In this document: one piece after another, positions 47,064 to 57,969 of the stretch
Position numbering within the stretch: position 1 is the first letter of the stretch
How the letters are laid out: each line of letters starts with the position of its first letter
DNA from: Rhizophagus irregularis
Lineage: Eukaryota; Glomeromycota; Glomeromycetes; Glomerales; Glomeraceae
Assembly: GCF_026210795.1 (NCBI RefSeq)
Contig: NC_089443.1
Span: 1,798,001 to 1,862,000 of the forward strand
Direction: 5' to 3'
Length of the DNA: 64,000 nucleotides
Position numbers and translations under genes: made by a program
The notes under the pieces: model-generated
What the model was told of the DNA's origin: nothing
The model's database searches: none
Seen by the model: only the letters and a program-made list of their open reading frames with translations

Positions 47064-48583
47064 ATGTCTAAAAAAAGATTTAGTAAGTTAATAATTTCTA
47101 GTATTCTATATTATTTATTTGTTTTAACAGACTTTTATTATAGGATTAATAGTACCTAAAGATATTACAACAACAAAAATACAATCAGGTAGTACTAGTA
47201 CATTATTGACATTTGGTTCTGATAGCAACACAATTTTTATTAATATTATTTTGCTTGCAGATTCTTTAAATGATGAAACTGTTATAAATTCGCCTTCAAC
47301 AAAGAAAAAGAAAGTACAAAAACGTGATACTAATCCAAGAAGAACTCGAAGTTCAACTAAAAAGTTGCAAAGTCAGCAGGAACAATCAAAAGATTTAAAC
47401 CATCATACAAAAACAATACAAAAAAGAAATTCACAAGAACCATTAGAGGAATATTCATCAAGTGATGTTGAAATTATAAATTCAATTCCAACAAAAACAA
47501 CACGATTATCATCACCAAATATTTTATCAGAAGATGAAACTACAAGTCAAAATCCTGATGTTACAAATTTAGCAAGCCCCAAAAATCATATACCAATTGC
47601 ATCACAACATGAAATGACATCAACAAATAGTACTTTACATTCTTCTATAGAAATGCAAGTTTTACAAAATCAAGAATCACTATTACAAAAAAAACCTGAA
47701 GAAGTACGACAAGAAATAGGAAATGTTGCGATTCCAACTCAATTTCAAAATGAGTTCGAGATCGCATATTGGCTTGCACACCATAAAAGAATTTTAGACT
47801 TAGCAGCAAATATTAGAAATGGAATGATGACCAGAACTGATGAAGGTGATGATTCAGCTTTACCATCACAACAATTTTCTTATGAGCTTTTATCAACACC
47901 TGTTGAAATTGATCAGGTAACAAAATAATATAACAATAATTTCATGTACTGTATATTTAATATTTATTACTTTATTTCAAATTTAGCATAAGAAATTTCA
48001 GTTACAAGAAGAATGCAAGGCACTCTTCATTCGTACTAGAAACAATACACAAGAATTATATGAAGAATTAATTTCACGTGTATGCAAAATATCTAAGACT
48101 GATTCTAGAATTGGTGCGTTACTCAAAGATGTAGGTGGATGGTATAATACATATCGTTGCAAATTTCATGTTGCTGTTGTGAAACTTGCAGATGATTTTA
48201 TTGTAACACATGAGAAGTATGTATTATTATAAAGTTTTTATTTAATTAGTACTTTTAATTATTAAAATTAACTCATTATTAAAAATAGTGCTGTAGAACC
48301 ATATGATGAATTAAATGAATTCATCACTGAAGATGTTTGGCGACGAGTTCTCTGTATGCATTTAAAAGCTACAGATCAACAAAAACTGAAAAAAGATGAA
48401 GCAATAATCACGAAACTTGGTATCTTTATGCAGCAGGTCGTCAAAGCAGTTATTATAGCACAAAAAAACAGTAGAGACACCCAACCTATTATCAAAAAAT
48501 ATGATGAACATACGATTGATTTAAAAATACCAACAAAGCTTGGGGTAGTTGAATCATTGCCAGTACGAGAACTCTTGAACTAA
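47064..48583 (+). CDS. Accessory protein of element B (copy 2), 414 aa
   Basis: Exons 47064-47082, 47144-47188, 47261-47916, 47987-48216 and 48289-48583, all with GT-AG borders, sum to 415 codons. N-terminus MSKKRFRLIVPKDITTTKIQ, then a basic patch KKKKVQKRDTNPRRTRSS, a long Ser/Thr/Gln-rich linker, and a C-terminal helical domain (QLQEECKALFIRTRNNTQEL ... LKDVGGWYNTYRCKFHVAVV ... PYDELNEFITEDVWRRVLCM). This domain aligns with the accessory protein of element A, including the intron between its two halves. It is divergent from the transposase (46524), which points to a shared promoter. A nuclear DNA-binding partner of the transposase, comparable in logic to TNPA of En/Spm, is an inference. 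Confidence 0.75.
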
Positions 48584-49042
48584 GTATTATTACATGCATA
48601 AATAGCAAGTTTGATGAATAGTTAAACCAATAGTAAATATCATAATTCTATTTTTTTTGCAAAGTAACCATCATTAAAATAAGACAACTGTATATTCATA
48701 TATTAGTCTGTTTATTGAAAAATTTAAAATAATGTTCAGGATTATGATTTGCAAGTTTGTGAGCGTCAGGTTATGAACCAAAGATGTAATATATAGTAAT
48801 GATATTTATAAGCTAATGATAATGATATTTTTTGCATACTTTTATTAGCAAATTAAGATTCAGTTTAAATTTAAGCTCAAATTCATATTATTTTTATATC
48901 AATGACATGTCTTATTCAAAATATCTGCAGAAACCTTGAATTTTTGCAAGGTATCATTACTTTATTATTAAAATACACGTAAATTATAATTAAATGTGAT
49001 GATACTTTTTTTTTAACAAATTGTTCCAACATTCGTATTATA

Positions 49043-49965
49043 CAGTAGTGGTGGAAAATAATGATAATTTTAAAGTTATAAATTTTTTGGCCAATTTTTA
49101 TTTTATTTACATAAAACTTTAATGACATTTAGTATAATACCACAAGTTAATAAAACTAAAATTTTAATGATTAATTATACGACCCTCCTTTCAATAACTT
49201 CTTCTAAATGTTTTTTCATGCATGCACATAAATTCGATAAGAGTTCTGGATTAAGATTATCGCATTCTGACTGAATAATTGACAAAAAAATCATCTAATC
49301 CAACCAGTTTTTTTTGTGCAATATGTTGATTTACCCTCTTTTCTACCTTTTCTTCATTATTGCCCATAGATTTTCTATGGGATTAAGGTCGGGAGAATAG
49401 GATGACCAATCCAACACACGTGGACACCTTTTTTGAAGAAGAATTGTTGTCAACTTTGCCCTATGCTTAGGGTCATTGGAATGTCCACCTTCTTCCAAGT
49501 ATTCTTGTAGCATTAGAAAAAAATTTTTAGTTAAATTATCATGATAAAGCTCTCCTGGCTAATTTTCTGAGTTGAATATGTTTTTTTGGGGTAAGAGTTT
49601 AGGCCTTCCTGGACGTGGTTTTGATTTAATAGTACCAGAATTTTTGAGTTTTGGACATATCTATATAAAGTAGACTTCGGAATATGTGTTATTTTATGTA
49701 ATTCGGGTATATTACGGATTCCATTGGCCACAAATTGCTTACAAATGAACGTTTTTCATCAAAGGTTAGTTTTTCCGGTATTATTAAAAAAAAAGATGGA
49801 TAAAAAAATTTTTTTAGCTGATCTTATGACTTTTTGTTTATTTATTTTGTAGCTCACGTATTAGGTTAAAAATCACGTAAAAAAAAATATTTTTGTTATT
49901 GAAAAGAAAATGATGAACAATGCTGATCAAATCACATGATATTATCATTATTTTCCGCCACTACT
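49043..49965 (-). mobile_element. Decayed Tc1/mariner element nested in B2
   Basis: The same copy as at 29963-30885 in B1, with the same CAGTAGTGG ends and the broken SPDLNPIENLW region. Shared position shows it was in the parent B element. A few base differences from the B1 copy were seen. Confidence 0.85.
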
Positions 49966-50054
49966 GTAGGTATTGTCACAGTATATCAAAAAATATATTA
50001 AAAAACTAAATATTTTTTGATTGTAAATATTAACACTCTCATTATTTATGTATT

Positions 50055-50452
50055 AATTGCTTTGTTAAAACTACTGCGGCAGATGATGAAAGAACCGATG
50101 ATCCGCAGATTGCAGTTTGATTATTAAAGACTAAGCTTTTTTAAGCTTATTTTTTTTTTATTAGCTCCTTTTTCCCTTTCTCCCTTTCCCTTTTCCCTGT
50201 TTCTTTTTTTCACTTTTTTTTTACAACTGCTTCAAATCTCCCTAAACATGAATTTGTAAGTTTCTCTTTTCAAGTTGTTTCATTCCTTTCTTTTTTTAGG
50301 CTTTTTATTTTACCTTTTTTTCTTTAATTTTTTAATGAAACAATTAAAATTTTTTTTCTTTTGTAGACGAAATACAATATTTAGACATGAAAAATTCAGT
50401 AGGTAAGGTTTTTCTTACCATCTATTATTATTTCTTTTGACAAAACAATTAC
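50055..50452 (+). other. Intron-like modules in element B (first part)
   Basis: Splice-like borders around short pieces: CATGAATTT before GTAAGTTTCTC, TTTTTTTAG before GCTTTTTATT, and TTTTGTAG before ACGAAATACAATATTTAG, which runs 36 nt to a GTAAGG. They continue beyond element C at 54164 (ATTTTAG before ATGAGTTTTGTCTCTTCAG). The mirrored version in B1 is 29190-29870. The plus-strand orientation is opposite to the transposase. Confidence 0.4.
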
Positions 50453-50899
50453 TACTTTGCAGAAACCTCTGATTTTCACAAAATATGTTAGACATAATCA
50501 CTACATGTTATTAACAGATGGTATATATATGTTCTACATATTTTAATATACGTAATATGTTTGTAATATTAATAAAATAATGTTATAATATTTTTAATAT
50601 ATGTTGAAATTTAAACTAATGTAGTAAATAATTTTGTAATATGAATAAAATAATTTTACAATATTTTCAAAGTATGTTAAAATATGTACTCAAACTAATG
50701 ATATAGTGAATATTTTGAATACATTGTTAATATATTTCAAATATGCTGTTGTTATATGAATAACATATTTTGAATGCTGTTGTTGATATACGAATAATAT
50801 ATTTTTATTTTTATGTTTCAGAAAAACCAATTTGAAGTAAAAATACGAATAATATATTTTGAATATGTTGTTGATATATGAATAACAACGCTTCTAGCA

Positions 50900-52300
50900 T
50901 GTGACTATCATATGACTATAAGGTCGATCGCTAGTGGCATTTTTTTTCGTCTCGGCTGTCCTATATTGGCTATATGAAGGCAGTACTATGAAACCTTAAT
51001 TTTTTTTAATTTTAAATAATACAATTATATTTTTTTTAAAAAAAAAATTTAAATTATAGATTTTATCCTTTTTGTCCTTTCACTTCAACTCGGCAATAAG
51101 AATGTTAATACAACAATTTTTTTTATTAATCCATTAACGAAAATATTATCTGAAATAAAATTGTGTTCAAATTTACCTAATGTTAAAAAGTAATAGTTGT
51201 TAATTTATTGATATATAGCAAAAATGTATAATAACAAATTGTGACTTTTATACACATGTTAAATTTAAATGGTAGTCAATAAATTGTGTAATTAAACATA
51301 AGATATTTTGATATATATATATAGTTGGAGCTTACTTAAGAATCATAAACTTCGTAGCCACGCTCAATTAAGGCAATGTATTACTAGACCTACACTAAAG
51401 ATGACTTTAGCAAGGCTTTCTTTGTGAATTAAAGAAATTTCATACACTTTGCCAGCTGGTGGGATAGCTTATGACCTTTAACCTCAAATCTGTTATACTA
51501 ATAAACCCAGACTGTTTGCACCACTAATAAAAAGTATAAGTATAGTTAAGGTACTTCAAAGAATCCCTAAAAAGAAAAAAATTAAATGAGCAATTAGTAA
51601 ACATTCATCAAATTAAAATAAAAAAAAATAAAATACTTTCATTTTGTTTATAATCACATGTTATCAATTGAGATAACAGTTCACACTTCAGACTTGTACA
51701 GACAATCCCGGAAAAATTACAGCCATATGATCATCAATATATCAATTATCAACCAAATTTTACGCATCTAGATCCATCTAAAGAGCAAATATTCATCGGA
51801 AATCCAAAAACTTTAAGCTTCTTACTCTAGTGGTTCCTGTCTAATCTCGTCAAAGATTAGCTTTAAATACTTTTTTTAAAAAAGAGATGAAATGATTTAA
51901 AGAATAATAAAATATAATTGTTCAATCTAAAAGTGTATAAGATATAATTGTAAAGAATATGTAAAATAAACATTTAAAATGTATTAAATATATAATATTA
52001 TACAGAGTCCATAAAGAATAAAATGAGTTAATTAATTAAAGTATATGGTTTATTCATTCTAATCTAATGAAAGTCTCAAGGCAACGTTATTAAGCTTCTT
52101 AATAGACTTGATATTATATTTAGTATAACTGATAATGTATTCTCTGACGAATACATATCATTATTTATATTATTTATATTAGATATATATATGTGTGTAT
52201 ATATATGAGCACATATAAATATCATTAAAAATATAAAAAAAAAAAATTTTATTTCGGGGAAGCCTCCTATTTATACTATTTTATACATGAATCATGTGAT
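50900..52300. other. Interior of element C, unrecognised
   Basis: No open frame of interest. It includes moderately GC-rich patches (51340-51520, 51760-51850) that could be pieces of captured host DNA, and an AT microsatellite at about 52180-52210. Confidence 0.4.
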
Positions 52301-52389
52301 ACAATATTAATATAACCGCAGCCACAGCCGCAGTTATTTATTTAAACTAAAAATAAGCTTTTTCCTTTTTGGGTTCGATTTTGATATAG

Positions 52390-53092
52390 TAAGTTTTTAC
52401 GAACAAATTTTTACTTTTTTTTTTGAGAAAAGTTACTAACTTTTCTCATTTCTTTGTAGGTTCCATTTTTTTTTCTGAATATAGAAAGTTTCGCAATTTT
52501 TGCAAAACTTATTTTTTAAGAAACCAGATTTCGGTAAATATATTTTTCATTCTTTTTTTTTAATATTTTAACGAACTATTATTAACAGTTTTAGTTCTTT
52601 TTTTTTAGGTAATTCTTTGAGTCTCTTTGGACGTGGGAATTCGGCAAGTAAAATTTTTATTTTTTTCTTTTTTAGTTTAATAAATAGTTACTAACTGTTC
52701 GTTTTTTCTTTTTTTTAGATGGTTCTTTCAGGTTTTTTTAGAGGTTACATTCTGGTAAGTTTTTGACTATTTTTTTATTTAACTTTTCCATCTTTCAACG
52801 AACAGTTTCTAATACATTTCTTTTTTTTTTTAGACAGTTTTTCGGATTTCTTAAGATATTGGATTTTGGTAAGTATATGTTTTCACTTTTCAAAATTTTT
52901 TTCGCCTTTTAACAAATGGTTTCTAACTGTTCATTTTATGTTTTTTAAGGCGTTCTCTCAAATCTTTGGATATGAAATTTTGGTAAGTAATTTTAATTTT
53001 TTTCTTAATAATTTTATTTTAACAACTTATTAACAGTTTATTCTTTGGTTTTTCTCTTTTAGGTTTTGCTGATTCTTTCTGGAAATAGAGGT
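52390..53092 (+). repeat. Tandem array of intron-like modules with 33-36-nt exon-like pieces
   Basis: Five or six units with a period of about 110-117 bp. Each has a T-rich tract ending TTTTTTAG (52459, 52608, 52718, 52832, 52950 as AAG, 53063), then a 33-36-nt piece, then a donor (GTAAGT or GCAAGT). The pieces are similar: ATGGTTCTTTCAGGTTTTTT..., ACAGTTTTTCGGATTTCTTA..., GCGTTCTCTCAAATCTTTGG... In one frame they could code a degenerate 12-residue repeat of the type DSFSDFLRYWIL. The intron-like parts share AACGAACAGTT/ACTGTTCGTT-type palindromes. Expression is unknown. Confidence 0.6.
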
Positions 53093-53625
53093 GGCTATTA
53101 AAGATCAATGGAGTGCCAAAAAAGTTAAGTGTAAAGACGTATCAAGAAAGTTGGCTGATAATCATCCATTTTATCGAAATCTCTATAGAGCTTATGCAGA
53201 TTATTTAAATTAAAGTGCAGCAATATTGAACAAAACATAGAATTTTATAGTTCAATTTCATACATGGTTATTAAAGACAATCAAGAACCTGTACGATTAA
53301 AACTTCATATTGGCGATATTGTAGATCTAAATGAAGAATTTAAAGGTGTCGCATATGCTATAAAGCAAACAATGGTCAAATTTTACACTATTTTTTATTT
53401 AATTTCAGGTGACGAACTATGTTGATTTTATATCAAGATGTCCACTTTATAATATTCAGAAGCTGGAAGAATCACGTTAGTTTTGAATCTTTCCAATCAA
53501 TTTTATTGATCACGTCTCAAATTCACTTTATTCACGAATATAAAAGTACATGTAGCACCAAGCATGATGAGGCTAATTGAAGTTATGTTTTAAATAGTTT
53601 TTATTATACTGCAGTTTAATCAGCT
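53093..53625 (+). pseudogene. Broken last exon of a B-type transposase in element C
   Basis: Begins AIKDQWSAKKVKC, continues NHPFYRNLYRAYADYLN, LHIGDIVDLNEE and a remnant of the HxCxSxCxTKHD ending. In-frame stops and small deletions relative to B2 make it non-coding. It is fused directly to the intron-like array on its left. Confidence 0.85.
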
Positions 53626-53749
53626 AGACAACTATATTGCTAACATTATATTATTATATTACACTAGAGAAATTCTTTCAAAAATCAAGTCGTACATGAA
53701 TTTATTGGAGGAAATTTTAATTTAAATCGAAATTTTTATCATACAATCA

Positions 53750-54140
53750 TTATATTATTTTATTATTTTTGAAACATGGCTATTATATTATTTTATTATT
53801 ATTACTCTGTCTTCGATATATTTTCAATATATGATTGTTATATAAAATTGAATTTCTATTATATTATTGATACATATTTACCATATGATGGCTATATAAA
53901 ATTAATATTTCAAATAATATTTTTATCACATCTCTGACACATATTTGGCATATAATAACCATATAAATTTAACATTCAAAATAATATTTTACCATGTCTC
54001 TAACATATAGTTACTATATAAAAATAAGATTTTTATATTATATGTTCAACATATTGTCAGCATATAGTTAAAACAGAGATAACATAAATAGGAATATCAT
54101 ATGTCTGGTATATTTTAAAAATATCGCTAACATATTTTGT
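53750..54140. repeat. Right subterminal repeats of element C
   Basis: Same units as in B1 and B2 (CATATGATGGCTATATAAAA and relatives), about 90 percent similar by eye. Confidence 0.75.
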
Positions 54141-55396
54141 AAAAACCAAAGGTTTCTGCAAAGTAATATTTACTCTTTTTTGTAATTTTCAAATATTTAA
54201 CACGTGGAAATTTGATAGGAAAAGATTATAGTATGTTTTTTTTTATATTTTTAAACTCTATATTTTAACGAAATATTAATCTAATGATTTCATTTTTTGT
54301 GATTTTAGATGAGTTTTGTCTCTTCAGATACGCTCTTTTAAGTAGGTTTTCTTTTTATTTTTATTTAGTTTTTTATAGTTTATATATTAATTTCTTTTTT
54401 TTAAAGTTTATTTGGACATATAGGAGAAATTGATTAGAGTTTCGTATATATAATTATGAAACTTAGTAATTAATTTTTAGTGAAAAAATATCTTTTTTTA
54501 TTTTAACGATGTCAGATGATACCATTATCCAAATCAAATTCCCACCTTGTTATAGTTGTGTCACCAGGGGCGCTATGTCAACGGAAATTTAGTACGTTGA
54601 TCGCTTAAAAATCCGTGGCTATCCAATTATAACAAGAGGAAGTTAAGTAATACAGTTAGCGTAAATCATCAGCATTTTTGAAGTCCATATCATAGTATAG
54701 ATAATTTTACATTAGATAATATATTTTATAATATAATGTATTTTATATATTAAATATACATGTTAATAAATTAATATTGCAATTATGATAACAATATATT
54801 GTGACATTAATTCAATGTGATGTTTTTAATATTTGTGTAATAAAGTGATAATATTGTAATGATACTCCATTATTTTTACCCGTTAAGTGTCTCGTGACAT
54901 ATCATTATATGAGATACCGTATCAGCATGGTCATATTAACATCGGAAAAAATTTTATAGTTTCTGAAAAGATGTTATTCATATATCAGCAACATATTCAA
55001 AATATATTTTTAATATATCAACAACATATTCAAAATATATTATTCGTATATCAACAACAAGTATTCAAAATATGTTATTCATATATCAACAATATATTTG
55101 AAATATATTAACAACATATTCAAAATATTCACTATATCATTAGTTTAAGTACATGTTTTAACATACTTTAAAAATATTGTAAAATTATTTTATTCATATT
55201 ACAAAAATATTTACTACATTATATTAGTTTAAGTTTAAATTTTAAAATATATTAAAAATATTATAACATTATTTTATTAATATTACAAACATATTGCGTG
55301 TATTGAAATGTGTAGAACATATATATACCATCAGTTGGTAATATGTAGTGATTATATCTAACATATTTTGTGAAAACCAGAGGTTTCTGCAAAGTA

Positions 55397-56211
55397 GATC
55401 CTCTTGGTGTACGAGGTGTGTTCCTTGAACTTGTTGACTCTTGGTTCAACCATGGTAGATTAATGGATTGAGCAGACGTATTAGGTCGGTTGCTAGAAAT
55501 TAGTGATATATCATCTAATTTCAAGATATGTTTCCCAGGTATAGACTCTTCAGTTGTGCTGGTATCTATGATGGATTCTTGATAATAGAGTAGGCCTGAT
55601 AAAATTGCCATCGTAGATCTCATGGTTTGATTGATAGAATTAGTTTTATTGGCCAAATAATTAATATTTGAATTATGTCTCATCTCTAACCAAAAATCCT
55701 TTGGTTCTCTATTTCCAAGATTTTCTTCCACGTGAAAGTCAAGAACAGATTCGTCACCTACATTTTTAACAGTTTGAGTGGTCAAACCCGTCACCATTAT
55801 GTTTATGCCTACAGCTGGCATCATATCAAAATCAAGACTTGGCATAGGTTTAATTGATGTAGCGTTGACCTATTATTTCAATTTTTTCAAAATTAATAAT
55901 TTGATACTAATTTTTATTTTATTTTAATTTTTGTTTTTTGAACTAAAAATAAGTAACATTACCGTGTACCATCCATTGCAGGCAATAAATTTACCTCTCA
56001 AGTAAATTACCTGGCCATTTTCAAATTCTTCAATTTGTGTATCAATTTCTTTATCCAATGGAACAAACGCTTTAATTTTTAGATATATGATTTTGGTTGG
56101 GTCTTCATCACTCAGTCTGGATATTCCAGTTATTTCTTTTATGCTATATTCCTTTGTCGACCTCTGGGTTGAATCGTGAATGTAGCATATCGTACTCAAC
56201 TTTGCTGGCAT
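55397..56211 (-). CDS. 5' part of a host gene split by element B2
   Basis: Exon 1 is 56211-55963 (MPAKLSTICYIHDSTQRSTK...). A 93-bp intron (GTAATG...TAATAG, phase 0) leads to exon 2 from 55869, where WYT joins VNATSIKPMPSLDF. Exon 2 is open to …SSRNTPRTPRGS and runs into the terminal repeat of B2 at 55394. The N-terminal 150 or so residues, rich in strands (KIIYLKIKAFVPL, GQVIYLRGKFIAC, VGINIMVTGLTTQ), resemble an OB-fold-like nucleic-acid-binding domain; this is a weak call. The tail is Ser/Pro/Arg-rich. The missing C-terminus fits the open frame at 37929-38070. If transcribed now, the frame would read through the transposon end for about 46 codons. Confidence 0.65.
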
Positions 56212-57969
56212 TAGAGATATAGGAGGTAGAAAAGATATTGTAATTTTTTTTTTTAAGAATAAAACTGTATATTTGAAAAATATAAATATACGTTTTTTTT
56301 TTAAGTAAAAAAAAAATATCAGAGTATTTATATACGAATATTCAATAGATGAAATGATAATCGGGTTTTAATTTGAAGAAAAAAAAATGCAAAATGTATG
56401 AATTTACGACATGAAATTTTTTTATTTTTATTTTAATTACATGAAATTTTTTTTTATTTAAAAAAATTAAAAAAAAAGACTTAAAAAAAATGTTTCAATT
56501 AAAATATAAGGAATTCTTTTATTAAAGTTTTTAAAAAAAATATGATAAAGAGTGGATTCTTTTTAATAATCATTCTTGCACTCCAGAATAAAGATTCATT
56601 TTTTTTAAAAAAAATTTTTATTTGATTTGATTAACTAAAGATCTATTTTTTTTTTTTTTGATAATAAAATAAAGGAGTCTGATCGCCGCAAAAAAACCTA
56701 TTTTAGGATTTTTTTTTTTAGAAGCACGAGTAATTTATGTAATATTGTAATTATTTAAGCCACATCATCCGAATCTTTCCTTTTTTTATATAGATAATAT
56801 ATAAAAATTTATATTATATCGTAAACAACTTATATATTTGGAAATAATTTATATTTTGATTAATGTAATATTTGTATTATAGCCACATCATCTGCCTTTT
56901 TGTAATTAATTAATTATTTATTTATACCTTTATGGAAATTAGAAGTCAAATAAAAGTCACGAAAAAAAAATTTGTTTTTATACCAGTTTTTTTACATGAA
57001 TTTATTCGATTTATTTATTTATGTAAATGTAAAAATTATGAAATTATGAAATTTGATTGAGTAAATGAGTAAAAAAAAAGAGATAGGAAACAAATAAAGA
57101 TCAGTTTTTTTTCTTTGATTTAAATTATTTTTTTTATGAATAAATAAATTTTATACTGTAAAATATATTGATTGATTGAGTAATGTGTAAAATTTTTATG
57201 AAGAAAAAATAATTTTTACGAAATATATTTTTCGTAATAATTTTCGTAATAAGTTAATTTTGAAAAATTTTTATGAAAAAAATAAATTTTATATTGCAGT
57301 AATATATGGGTTTATTTATTTTTACATAAATTGACAAATTTTATATTATATAATACAGTATATATTGAGTAATACGTAAAATTTTCTTTATTTTATTTTT
57401 TGTAAATATTGCATAATACATTGAGTAATTTTTTATATATGAAGATAATGAAGAAAATTTTTTTGATTTGTTGAATAAATTGATAAATTATATTGGGTAT
57501 AAAATAAAATTTTTTTTTTTGCGTAAGTAAATATTGCGTAATACAGAGAGTAACCCGAAATTTATTTTTTTTTTAAAATGAAAAAAAATGAAGGAAAAAA
57601 AATATATATAGCCCATCGGTTCATAAGGAGGGAGGGTGGGCGTTATACTCTTAGATTTAGGATTCATTATTCTTATTATTAAATCTATAATCTAAAATCT
57701 AAGATATTAAATTCGCAGGCAAACTTTTCGTGTTGATCACAACCAAAAAAGAGTATACTTTGCAAGTGTTTTGATGATCGTTTGACCGGGAGTCTATGGG
57801 GCACATTATTTTAAAAAATATAAAAAAAAATTGTACCACTATATTTCAGAGAGTACGACAGATTACCGAATAGGAAAAGGCTATTGTCTGTTTTTTACTC
57901 TACGATAATGAAAAAAATTAAATAAAATTCGTCTTTTGTTATTACTTTACTATTACTAATAATATCAAA
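56212..57969. other. Divergent intergenic region
   Basis: 1.76 kb of very AT-rich DNA between the divergent starts at 56211 (minus) and 57970 (plus), dominated by A and T runs. Two related blocks, AGCCACATCATCyG, occur at about 56759 and 56881. A more GC-rich block, CCCATCGGTTCATAAGGAGG, lies at about 57612. No gene seen. Confidence 0.5.

Larger units (their letters stand above)
50455..54163 (+). mobile_element. Element C: non-autonomous relative of B nested in B2, 3.7 kb
   Basis: Ends CTTTGCAGAAACCTCTGA (50455) and AAAGGTTTCTGCAAAG (54163), TA duplicated (50453-50454, 54164-54165). B1 shows the empty site with a single TA. About 440 bp at the left and 1.1 kb at the right (broken transposase last exon plus right subterminal repeats) are similar to B but clearly diverged. 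The interior (50.9-53.09 kb) is unrelated to B: unknown AT-rich DNA, then a tandem array of intron-like modules. Lacking a transposase core, it would need B enzyme to move. Confidence 0.85.
42287..55394 (-). mobile_element. Transposon B2 (inverse copy of B1) with nested element C
   Basis: Ends CTTTGCAGAAACCC (42287) and GGTTTCTGCAAAG (55394), flanked by TA (42285-42286, 55395-55396). Without the nested 3.7-kb element C (50455-54163) it is about 9.4 kb and matches B1 throughout, minus the B1 MITE. Its flanks differ from those of B1, so the copies are separate insertions and not a duplicated block. Transposase and accessory gene both look intact in this copy. Confidence 0.9.

Noticed and set aside
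42285-55396. Direct continuation of the split host gene across B2 without inversion
   Set aside because: The frame beyond 42284 stays open for about 25 codons but is low-complexity and ends without sense; the sequence at 37929 fits far better.
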